From NCBI RefSeq assembly GCF_000763805.1, contig NZ_JRKS01000019.1, forward strand, positions 1 through 50,952: DNA of 50,952 nucleotides. Reading direction: 5' to 3'. The notes beneath the pieces were generated by a model. It searched no databases and was not told the DNA's origin. It saw nothing but the letters and a program-made list of their open reading frames with translations. Shown here in pieces: positions 8,126-15,971 of this stretch. The number at the start of each line of letters is the position of its first letter. Position 1 is the first letter of the stretch. This stretch comes from Paracoccus sphaerophysae (GTDB lineage Bacteria; Pseudomonadota; Alphaproteobacteria; Rhodobacterales; Rhodobacteraceae). Both the position numbers and the translations under genes were made by a program.

Positions 8126-8767
8126 TCAGCCGCCGATCATGAGGATATGCAGGAATCCGGGGCCGTGCGCGCCCCGGACATAGCTGCCCTCGATGTCGGT
8201 GGTGCCGCTGGGGCCGGTGATGAGGATGGCGTTGCGGGGCTGGGGCTGTCCCGCCATGCGCGCCGCATAGTCTTCGAGATGCGGTAGCAGGCTGCGTTCC
8301 TCGAGCACGACGATGTGGTGCAGCGGCAGGAAGGACAGCAGGATCGGCGCATCCGCCCCGGAGTGGATGACCAGCGACCCGGTCTCGGCGATGCCCCAGA
8401 GGGCAAGCCCCAGGGCGGCCGCCTGGTCAGGCGCGACGGTGTCATGGGTGTCTATGTCCGTCCAGTCCAGAGCGGCAAGCGCCGGGGCCGGCTGCAGCGC
8501 CAGCGCCGGGGGCAGGCCATGTGTGTCCAGATAGCGTTTGACAGCCAAGGGGATCGCCGCCCTGTCGGGCAGATGGTCGAAACTCGTCCCGAGGGCCGAG
8601 GCTTTCCGCACAAACTCCGCCGCCAGCACCTCTTCGACAGGCCGGGGGCGGACGCTTTCGGGCGCATCGAGCAGGGCGGCGGCCTCGGCGGCGATGGCCT
8701 CGGCGGGCGGAAGGGGCGCCGGGCGGGCGGCGCGGATGGCGGCAAGGATGCGGTCGCGCGCGCTCAT
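8126..8767 (-). CDS. lutC: L-lactate oxidation subunit LutC (LUD domain)
   Basis: From ATG 8767 the product is 213 residues with a LUD domain in its second half: WGIAETGSLVIHSG, LLSFLPLHHIVVLEE and ITGPSGTTDIEGSYVRGAHGP. These are the typical LutC/YkgG motifs. It works with LutA and LutB to oxidise L-lactate to pyruvate in the cytoplasm. The start overlaps the end of lutB by four bases (8764-8767). The longer open frame upstream lies inside lutB and is not used. Confidence 0.9.
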   Translation of the reverse strand: MSARDRILAAIRAARPAPLPPAEAIAAEAAALLDAPESVRPRPVEEVLAAEFVRKASALGTSFDHLPDRAAIPLAVKRYLDTHGLPPALALQPAPALAALDWTDIDTHDTVAPDQAAALGLALWGIAETGSLVIHSGADAPILLSFLPLHHIVVLEERSLLPHLEDYAARMAGQPQPRNAILITGPSGTTDIEGSYVRGAHGPGFLHILMIGG

Positions 8768-10203
8768 TTCCGCGTCTCCCGCCCCGTCTGCCCGGCCCGC
8801 CCGGCCTGTCCGGCGCGATACTGTTCCATGAAGGTCCGCCCCGACGGGCGCGGCATGTCGCGGTAGGCGGTCCAGCCGCCGGCCAGCGGCAGGCTGCCGA
8901 TCCAGCCGCGCCGCCCGAACAGCCGCAGCGCCCGCACGCCGATGCGGCTGCCCAGGAGGTAAAGCCACGGCCGCCGCGCCGCCATGGCCCAGAGGCCAAG
9001 GGCCGCGCGGACGGACCGGGGCTCCAGCCGCTCGCGCCAACTGCGCGTGCGCCAGGCCCGCAGCAGCGTGGGCAGGGGGATCTCGACCGGGCAGACCTCG
9101 GCGCAGCGGCCGTTCATGGTGCAGGCATGGGGCAGGTCACGGGATTGCGCGAGCCCGTCCAGAACCGGCGTCAGCACCGCGCCCATGGGACCGGGATAGG
9201 TCCCGCCATAGGCGTGCCCGCCGATCTGGCGATAGACCACGCAATGGTTCATGCAGGCCCCGCAGCGGATGCAGCGCAGCATGGGGCGGAACTCGTCGGC
9301 CAGCATCCGCGTGCGGCCGTTGTCCACCAGGACGATGTGCATCTCCTCGGGGCCGTCGGCGTCGCCGGGGCGTTTCGGGCCGCAGTGGAAGGTGGTGTAC
9401 TGCGTCATCTCGCCACCCGTGGCCGACCGCACCAGCAGCCGCAGCAGCGCGAAGGCGTGGGCGGTGGATGGCACCAGCTTCTCGATCCCCGCCGTCACGA
9501 TGTGGATGCGGGGCGGCGTGGTGGTCAGCTCGGCGTTGCCCTCGTTGGTGACGGTGCAGGTGGCGCCGGTGTCGGCGACCAGGAAGTTCGCCCCCGAGAT
9601 GCCCACGTCCGCGCCCAGGAACTTGGCCCGCAGCTCGCGCCGGGCGCTTTGCACCATGGTTGCCGGATCATCGGCGGCCGGCGGCGGATGATGGGCTTCC
9701 TTGAACAGGATGGCCACCTGCTCGCGGGTGCGGTGCATGGCGGGCCAGACGATATGCGACGGCCGTTCGCCCGCAAGCTGGATGATGTGCTCGGCCAGGT
9801 CCGTCTCGACCCGCTCGATCCCGGCGTCGGCCAGCGCATGCGGCAGGCCGATCTCTTCGCCCAGCATGGATTTCGCGCGGGTGACAAGCTTCGCGTCGGC
9901 CTCAAGGCAGATGCGGGTGATGATGGCCCGGGCCTCGGCGTCATCACTGGCCCAGTGGACGGTCGCGCCCGCGGCGGTGGCGTTCCGTTCGAACATCTCG
10001 AGATAGTGGTCGAGATGGGCGATGACATGGTCCTTGATGGCGCGGCCCCGTGCGCGGGCGGCCTGAAACTCGGGGAAGGCGGCGATCGCGACGGCGCGCT
10101 TGCGCTCGGCGTTGCCGGTGGTCCGGTCGATGGCGATCTTCAGGACCGCGTTCTTCAGGGCGGCGTCGGCGCGTTCCTTGAAGCCTTGCTGCGGGGCGTT
10201 CAT
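8764..10203 (-). CDS. lutB: L-lactate oxidation iron-sulfur subunit LutB
   Basis: The protein has 479 residues: an N-terminal LUD domain (to about 290) with DVGISGANFLVADTG and TNEGNAELTT, then a ferredoxin-like part. The first cluster motif is CIRCGACMNHC, a standard CxxCxxCxxxC. The second reads CTMNGRCAEVCP, with Asn where the second Cys of the standard spacing would be, so that cluster must take its fourth ligand elsewhere or be altered. LutB-family proteins often have irregular second motifs. The ATG at 10203 begins two bases after lutA, and the end overlaps lutC, so the three are co-translated. Confidence 0.9.
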   Translation of the reverse strand: MNAPQQGFKERADAALKNAVLKIAIDRTTGNAERKRAVAIAAFPEFQAARARGRAIKDHVIAHLDHYLEMFERNATAAGATVHWASDDAEARAIITRICLEADAKLVTRAKSMLGEEIGLPHALADAGIERVETDLAEHIIQLAGERPSHIVWPAMHRTREQVAILFKEAHHPPPAADDPATMVQSARRELRAKFLGADVGISGANFLVADTGATCTVTNEGNAELTTTPPRIHIVTAGIEKLVPSTAHAFALLRLLVRSATGGEMTQYTTFHCGPKRPGDADGPEEMHIVLVDNGRTRMLADEFRPMLRCIRCGACMNHCVVYRQIGGHAYGGTYPGPMGAVLTPVLDGLAQSRDLPHACTMNGRCAEVCPVEIPLPTLLRAWRTRSWRERLEPRSVRAALGLWAMAARRPWLYLLGSRIGVRALRLFGRRGWIGSLPLAGGWTAYRDMPRPSGRTFMEQYRAGQAGRAGQTGRETRK

Positions 10204-10205
10204 GC

Positions 10206-10973
10206 TCAGCCCTCCTCGCCGATGGCGGGGCCGCCCGCGCGGCCCGCGACAACCTCGATGGTGTGGAAGCAGCGGGTCTTCGCACCCCGCCGGTGCAGCT
10301 TGCCCGCCATGTTCATCAGGCAGCCGAGGTCGCCCGACAGCAGCAGGTCGGCCCCGGTGCGCTCGACCGCCTCGGCCTTTTCGGTGACGATGGCGTTCGA
10401 GATGGAGGAATATTTCACGCAAAAGGTGCCGCCGAAGCCGCAGCAGACGTCGTTGCCCTCAAGCCCCCGCATCTCGAGCCCCTCGACCGAGGCGAGAAGC
10501 GCGCGCGGCTGCGCGGCGATGCCGAGTTCCCGCAGGCCCGCGCAACTGTCGTGATAGGTGGCCGTCGCGTCAAGTCGGCGGCCTCGGGGGCGGTAGCCCA
10601 TGACATCGACCAGGAAGCTGGTGATCTCGTGGGTCCGGGCGGCAAAGTCGCGGGCGCGGGCGGCCCATTCCGGGTCGCCCGCCAGCAGTTCGGGATAGGC
10701 GTGCACCATCGTCCCGGCGCAGGACCCCGAGGGCAGCACGACATAGTCGTGGCCCTCGAAGGCGGCGATGGTCCGGCGCGCAAGGTCCGCCGCGTCCTTG
10801 TCATCGCCGCTGTTCAACGCCGGCTGGCCGCAGCAGGTCTGGGCCTGCGGCACCTCGACCCGGCAGCCCGCTTCCTCCAGCAGCTGGATGGCCGCAAAGC
10901 CGATCCCGGGCCGGATGGCATCGACAAGGCAGGTGACGAACAGGCCGACGCGGGGATTGGGCTTTGCGGACAT
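10206..10973 (-). CDS. lutA: L-lactate oxidation subunit LutA (CCG domains)
   Basis: The product is 255 residues with two cysteine-rich CCG domains, shown by QTCCGQPALNSGD near residue 45 and NDVCCGFGGTFCVKY near residue 180. These domains bind iron-sulfur clusters in LutA, GlpC and heterodisulfide-reductase-like proteins. It starts with MSAKPNPRVGLFVTCLVD at ATG 10973, ten bases from the end of lldP, with AGGTA upstream as a weak ribosome site. It is part of the LutABC complex that converts L-lactate to pyruvate. Confidence 0.9.
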   Translation of the reverse strand: MSAKPNPRVGLFVTCLVDAIRPGIGFAAIQLLEEAGCRVEVPQAQTCCGQPALNSGDDKDAADLARRTIAAFEGHDYVVLPSGSCAGTMVHAYPELLAGDPEWAARARDFAARTHEITSFLVDVMGYRPRGRRLDATATYHDSCAGLRELGIAAQPRALLASVEGLEMRGLEGNDVCCGFGGTFCVKYSSISNAIVTEKAEAVERTGADLLLSGDLGCLMNMAGKLHRRGAKTRCFHTIEVVAGRAGGPAIGEEG

Positions 10974-10983
10974 TTTACCTACC

Positions 10984-12759
10984 TCAGCTTCGGACGGCGA
11001 CGGGGTTGGACGCGCGCCCCCGGTTCCGCGACATGAACAGCAGCACGGCCGCCGCCCAGACCGCCGCCGCGATCCACCACATGTTGAATCCCCCGGCCAG
11101 CAGCGCAAGCCCGATGAACCCGCCCTGGACGATGTAGTAGGTCATCGGGATCAGGGTCATGCGGATGATCTCGCCCTCGCGGTTGACGAGACCCACCGTG
11201 GCCGAGGCGGCGACCACGTTGTGCACGCAGATCATGTTGCCCGCGGCCCCCCCGATGGCCTGCAGCGCCACCACGGTGCCCGCGCCCGCCGCGCCCAGGC
11301 CGATCTGCTCGGCGGTCGAGAACTGGAACAGCGAGAACATCATGTTGCTGATCGTGTTCGACCCGGCGACAAAGGCGCCCATCGCCCCGATCAGCGGCGC
11401 GAACATGGGCCATGCCTGACCCACCGCCGCCGACACGCCCTCGGCCAGGACGATCGGCATGCTGGGCAGGCTGTCCGAGGCCGAGTTGATGAACACCTGC
11501 ACCATCGGCACCGCCAGCAGCAGCGCGGGCGCGGCGGCGATCATGGTCGAACCCGAGGACCGCAGCGCCCGGCCATAGTCCCGCCCGCTCATCCCGTGCA
11601 GGAAGAAGGCGAAAATCGACGCAAGGATCAGCACCGTGCCGGGCAGATACAGAACCTGCACCCGCGCGTTGATGCCCGAGGCGAACAGGTTGTCCAGCGC
11701 CACCGTCACTTCGGGCGAAGTGAGCCATGCCTTGACCGGTCCGACCGCGCGGGTCAGCACCAAGAGCACCACGACCAGCAGATAGGGCGCCCATGCCTTC
11801 AGCAGCGGCATCACCGGACGGCTGGCGTGGTGATCCTCAAGGTCGTCCAGCTTGCCGACCCAGGCGTCGTCCCATTGGGTGCGGGGCGGGAAGTCGAAGA
11901 CCTCCTTCGGCATCAGGAAGCCCGCCCGCGCCGCCGGAACGACGATCAGCAGGCCGATGATGCCGCCCAGAAGCGACGGGAACTCCGGCCCCAGGATGTT
12001 GGCGATGATCCAGTAGGGGACGGTGAAGGCGAGGCCCGCGAACAGCGCGAATTTCCAGATGCGGAATCCTTCGATGAACGAGCGGTTGGATCCGAAGAAG
12101 CGCGTCAGCATCCCGACCAGCATCAGCGGGATCAGGAAGCCCACGAGGCTGTGGATGGTGGCGACCTTGACGGCGATCTCCAGCAGATAGTCGCTGTAGG
12201 CCATCGGCGCGATGGTCGACTCGACGATCTCCTGGCCGCCGAGGCCGGTGTTGACGCCGACGAGGATCGGCGTGCCGACCGCGCCGAAGGACACCGGCGT
12301 GCTTTGAATGATCAGCGTCACGAGAACCGCGGCCATGGCGGGAAAGCCGATGGCGACCAGCAGCGGGGCGGCGATGGCCGCGGGGGTGCCGAAACCCGAC
12401 GCGCCCTCGATCAGCGATCCGAACAGCCAGGCGATGATGATGGCCTGCACGCGCCGGTCGGGAGAGATGCTGGTGAAGCCGTTGCGGATGGACCGGATGC
12501 CGCCGCTTTCCTCAAGCGTGAACAGCAGCAGGATCGCGCCGAAGATGATGTAAAGCAGGCTGATCGCGGTAATGGCCCCGTTGGCGGTGGCCCCCAGAAC
12601 CTTGTTCAGGTCGGTGCCCCAAACCAGAAGGGCCGTTGCCGCCGTAACCAGGTAGGCCACGAACATCGAAAGCTTGGCCGAGCGTTCCAGCACCACCAGC
12701 AACAGGAACACTGTCGCGATCGGCAGCAGGGCCAGGATGAATATCATGAAACCAGTCAT
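10984..12759 (-). CDS. lldP: L-lactate permease (LctP family)
   Basis: The protein has 591 residues with a dozen or more membrane segments. LctP family signatures include [50 protein letters not shown] and, near the end, [20 protein letters not shown] with [18 protein letters not shown]. It imports lactate (and perhaps glycolate) with protons across the inner membrane. The ATG at 12759 has a strong AGGAGG eight bases upstream. It leads the lldP-lutA-lutB-lutC-dld series, 111 bases after lpd, and could be read from its own promoter or from the upstream aceE transcript. Confidence 0.92.
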   Translation of the reverse strand: MTGFMIFILALLPIATVFLLLVVLERSAKLSMFVAYLVTAATALLVWGTDLNKVLGATANGAITAISLLYIIFGAILLLFTLEESGGIRSIRNGFTSISPDRRVQAIIIAWLFGSLIEGASGFGTPAAIAAPLLVAIGFPAMAAVLVTLIIQSTPVSFGAVGTPILVGVNTGLGGQEIVESTIAPMAYSDYLLEIAVKVATIHSLVGFLIPLMLVGMLTRFFGSNRSFIEGFRIWKFALFAGLAFTVPYWIIANILGPEFPSLLGGIIGLLIVVPAARAGFLMPKEVFDFPPRTQWDDAWVGKLDDLEDHHASRPVMPLLKAWAPYLLVVVLLVLTRAVGPVKAWLTSPEVTVALDNLFASGINARVQVLYLPGTVLILASIFAFFLHGMSGRDYGRALRSSGSTMIAAAPALLLAVPMVQVFINSASDSLPSMPIVLAEGVSAAVGQAWPMFAPLIGAMGAFVAGSNTISNMMFSLFQFSTAEQIGLGAAGAGTVVALQAIGGAAGNMICVHNVVAASATVGLVNREGEIIRMTLIPMTYYIVQGGFIGLALLAGGFNMWWIAAAVWAAAVLLFMSRNRGRASNPVAVRS

Positions 12760-12870
12760 CTTTCCTCCTCGGATCACGGGGACAGCCCCGCCGTCTTGTT
12801 GCTCCAGTGGTCCCCGGCGCAACCTCCCCGTGCCGGGCTTTCAGAAAACCGGGATACGGGCGCGCCCGGC

Positions 12871-14658
12871 TCAGTGCCGCTTCTTCGGCGGGATCAGGTC
12901 GGTGATCGTGCCCTCGAACATCTCGGCGGCGAAGTTGACCGTCTCGCTCAGCGTCGGGTGGGGGTGGATGGTATGGCCCAGGTCCACCGCGTCGGCGCCC
13001 ATCTCGATCGCCAGCGCCACCTCGGCGATCAGGTCGCCCGCGTTTGGCCCGACGATGCACGCGCCGATCACCCGATCGTCGGCCTCGTCGAAGATGACCT
13101 TGGTGATGCCTTCCGACCGGCCCAAGGACAGCGACCGCCCCGAGGCCGCCCAGGGGAACACCCCCTTGCCGATCTTGCGGCCCTCGGCCTTGGCCTGCGC
13201 CTCGGTCACGCCGACCCAGGCGACCTCGGGGTCGGTGTAGGCGACCGAGGGGATCACGCGGGCGTCGAAATGGCGGTTTTGCCCCGCCGCGACCTCGGCC
13301 GCGACCTTGCCCTCGTGCACCGCCTTGTGCGCCAGCATCGGCTGACCCACGACGTCGCCGATGGCGAATATGTGGGGGACGTTGGTGCGCTGCTGGCTGT
13401 CCACGGCGATGAAGCCGCGCTCATCGACCGCAACGCCCGCCGCCTCGGCCCCGATCAGCTTGCCGTTAGGGCGACGCCCGACCGCGACCAGAAGGCGGTC
13501 GAACGTGTCGGTCGTGGTCGCGCCCTTCTCGTCCTCGAAGGTGACGGTCAGGCCATCGTCGCCCGCCTTCACGTCCGTGACCCTGGTCTTCAGCAGGATC
13601 TTTTCATACCGTCCCTCGATGCGTTTGTGCAGGGGTTTGACGATGTCCTTGTCGGCGCCGGGGATGATCTGGTCCATCAGCTCGACCACCGTGATGCGGG
13701 TGCCGAGCGCGTCATAGACGCAGGCCATCTCCAACCCGATGATGCCGCCGCCCAGCACCAGCATCCGTTCGGGGATGCCGTCCAGTTCCAGCGCCCCGGT
13801 GGAATCAATCACGCGGGGGTCGTCATGCGGGATGAAGGGCAGCGTCACGGGTTCCGACCCGGCGGCGATGATGCACTGGTCGAAGCTGACCGATGTTTTC
13901 GCCCCGTCCCGTTCGACCTCGATCATGTTCGGGCCGGTGAAGCGGCCGGTGCCCGTCACCACCTGCACCTTGCGGCCCTTGGCCAACCCGGACAGGCCGC
14001 CGGTCAGTTGCTTGACAACCGAGTCCTTCCAGCCGCGCAGCTTGTCGAGGTCCACCACGGGCGTGTCGAAGGCGATGCCGTGGCCGGCCATCTCTTCGGC
14101 CTCGGTGATGACCTTGGCGGCGTGCAGCAGCGCCTTAGAGGGAATGCAGCCGACGTTGAGGCAGACGCCACCGAGGCTTGGATTCCTTTCGATCAGAACG
14201 ACCTTCTTGCCGAGGTCGGCGGCCCGGAAGGCGGCGGTATAGCCGCCGGGGCCGGAGCCGAGGACCACGACCTCGGCATGGACGTCGCCGCGCGCGGAGG
14301 CGGGGACTGCCGCCGGGGCGGGCTGCGGCGCGGCCGGGGCGTCAGTCGGACCGTCGCGCCCGCCATAGCCGCTGTCCCTGTTGCGCGGCTCCACCTCGCC
14401 CGTGCCCGCGCCCTTATCTGCGCCTGCGCCTGCGGCCTCCAGCGTCAGGATCAGCGATCCCTCCGACACCTTGTCGCCTTCCTTGACGGCGATGGCCGTG
14501 ACCCGCCCCGCGGCGGGCGACGGCACCTCCATCGTCGCCTTGTCGGACTCAAGCTCGATCAGCGGTTGTTCCTCGGCCACCTCATCGCCCACGGCCACGA
14601 GGATGCTGATGACCGGCACGTCCTTGAAATCGCCAATATCGGGAACCTTGACTTCCAT
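12871..14658 (-). CDS. lpd: Dihydrolipoyl dehydrogenase (PDH E3) with lipoyl domain
   Basis: This 595-residue protein is longer than a simple E3 because it carries an N-terminal lipoyl domain (about 1-75, ESDKATMEVPSP holding the lipoylated Lys) and a Pro/Ala-rich linker. The flavoprotein part begins near residue 127 (VVVLGSGPGGYTAA). The redox pair is in GGVCLNVGCIPSK, the NAD domain in VLGGGIIGLEMA, and the catalytic His in HTIHPHPTLSE. It re-oxidises lipoamide with NAD. Lipoyl-E3 fusions occur in several proteobacterial PDH operons. It lies 14 bases after aceF. Confidence 0.93.
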   Translation of the reverse strand: MEVKVPDIGDFKDVPVISILVAVGDEVAEEQPLIELESDKATMEVPSPAAGRVTAIAVKEGDKVSEGSLILTLEAAGAGADKGAGTGEVEPRNRDSGYGGRDGPTDAPAAPQPAPAAVPASARGDVHAEVVVLGSGPGGYTAAFRAADLGKKVVLIERNPSLGGVCLNVGCIPSKALLHAAKVITEAEEMAGHGIAFDTPVVDLDKLRGWKDSVVKQLTGGLSGLAKGRKVQVVTGTGRFTGPNMIEVERDGAKTSVSFDQCIIAAGSEPVTLPFIPHDDPRVIDSTGALELDGIPERMLVLGGGIIGLEMACVYDALGTRITVVELMDQIIPGADKDIVKPLHKRIEGRYEKILLKTRVTDVKAGDDGLTVTFEDEKGATTTDTFDRLLVAVGRRPNGKLIGAEAAGVAVDERGFIAVDSQQRTNVPHIFAIGDVVGQPMLAHKAVHEGKVAAEVAAGQNRHFDARVIPSVAYTDPEVAWVGVTEAQAKAEGRKIGKGVFPWAASGRSLSLGRSEGITKVIFDEADDRVIGACIVGPNAGDLIAEVALAIEMGADAVDLGHTIHPHPTLSETVNFAAEMFEGTITDLIPPKKRH

Positions 14659-14672
14659 GACGTCGCCCTCCC

Positions 14673-15950
14673 TTACAGCATGATCCGGCGCACATCGCCG
14701 AGCAGGTGCCGCAGCGTCGCGGCAAAGCGGGCGGCCAGCGCCCCGTCCACCGCGCGATGGTCGTAGCTCAGCGACATCGGCAGCATGTTGCGCGCCACGA
14801 ACTGCTCGCCATCCCAGACGGGGGCCATCCGCGACCGGGTTAGGCCCAGGATCGCGACCTCGGGCGCGTTGACGATCGGCGTGAAGGACGTGCCGCCGAT
14901 GCCGCCCAGGGACGAGATGGTAAAGGTCGCGCCCTGCATGTCCTGCGACTTCAGCTCGCCCGCGCGGGCCTTGGCGCTCAGCTCTCCCAGTTCCCTGGAG
15001 ATCTCGATGATCCCCTTACGGTCGGCGTCCTTGATGACCGGCACGACCAGGCCGTTTGGCGTGTCGGCGGCAAAGCCGATGCTGTAGTAGGACTTGCGGA
15101 TCAGTTTGTCGCCGTCGGGATGGATCGACGAGTTGAACTCCCAGTGTTTCCGCAGGGCCGAGACGCTGGCCTTGATGACGAAGGACAAAAGCGTGACGCG
15201 GTATCCGTCCTTCTTCGCCTCGTCGTCCAGCTCCTTGCGGTAGCGGTCGATCTCGGTGATGTCGGCTTCCTCGTTGTGGGTGACGTGGGGGACGTTCAGC
15301 CAGGACCGGTGCAGCGCGGGGCCGGACAGCTTCTTGATGCGCGGCATCTCGACGTCCTCGACGGGGCCGAACTTCGAGAAGTCCACCACCGGGATCGGCG
15401 GGATGCCCATGCCGCCCTGCGTGGGGGCCGCCGCCACGGGGGCGGCGCTGGCCTTCAGCGCGGCGGCCACGTCCTCGCGCAGGATGCGGCCCTTGCGGCC
15501 GCTGCCGTTGATCCTGCCGAGGTCGACCCCCAACTGGCGGGCGAAGGCGCGCACCGAGGGCGAGGCATGGGCCTTGCCGAAACCGCTGTCGGTGATGGCG
15601 CCCCCCGCCGGGTCTGCCGCGACCGGGGCCGCGGCAGACCCCGCCGCCGGGGCGGGCCGGTCCGGGATGTTCTGCTTGGGCGCGTCCTGCGCCGGGGCGT
15701 CAGCGGCCGTCACTCCTTCGGCCTCGACGGTCAGGATCAGCGCGCCTTCGGACACCCTGTCGCCCACGTTGACCGAAATCGCGGCGATCCGGCCTGCGAC
15801 GGGGCTTGGCACCTCCATCGTCGCCTTGTCGGATTCGAGCTCGACCAGCGGGTCCTCGACGGCGATGCTGTCGCCGACATTCACGAGGATGCTGATGATC
15901 GGGACATCCTTGAAGTCGCCGATGTCGGGAACGTTCACTTCGATTGCCAT
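14673..15950 (-). CDS. aceF: Pyruvate dehydrogenase E2, dihydrolipoamide acetyltransferase
   Basis: The product has 425 residues. One lipoyl domain sits at about 1-75 (ESDKATMEVPSPVAGR), followed by an Ala/Pro-rich linker, a peripheral-subunit-binding domain at about 130-165 (HASPSVRAFARQLGVDLGRI) and a C-terminal acyltransferase domain ending with the catalytic SYDHRAVDGA motif. It forms the core of the pyruvate dehydrogenase complex and transfers acetyl from lipoate to CoA. It sits 21 bases after aceE and 14 before lpd, so the three are one operon. Confidence 0.93.
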   Translation of the reverse strand: MAIEVNVPDIGDFKDVPIISILVNVGDSIAVEDPLVELESDKATMEVPSPVAGRIAAISVNVGDRVSEGALILTVEAEGVTAADAPAQDAPKQNIPDRPAPAAGSAAAPVAADPAGGAITDSGFGKAHASPSVRAFARQLGVDLGRINGSGRKGRILREDVAAALKASAAPVAAAPTQGGMGIPPIPVVDFSKFGPVEDVEMPRIKKLSGPALHRSWLNVPHVTHNEEADITEIDRYRKELDDEAKKDGYRVTLLSFVIKASVSALRKHWEFNSSIHPDGDKLIRKSYYSIGFAADTPNGLVVPVIKDADRKGIIEISRELGELSAKARAGELKSQDMQGATFTISSLGGIGGTSFTPIVNAPEVAILGLTRSRMAPVWDGEQFVARNMLPMSLSYDHRAVDGALAARFAATLRHLLGDVRRIML

Positions 15951-15971
15951 GTGGTTCCTCCTCGTTCCCGA

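Noticed and set aside
12813..12837. CCCGGC...GCCGGG hairpin between lpd and lldP as a terminator
   Set aside because: The stem is only six bases and there is no T-tract on the minus strand, so it is not strong enough to claim.
10768..14766. A 1332-codon open frame on the plus strand
   Set aside because: It is antisense to lutA, lldP and lpd, which have clear conserved motifs. The long frame is a GC-rich shadow without any domain.
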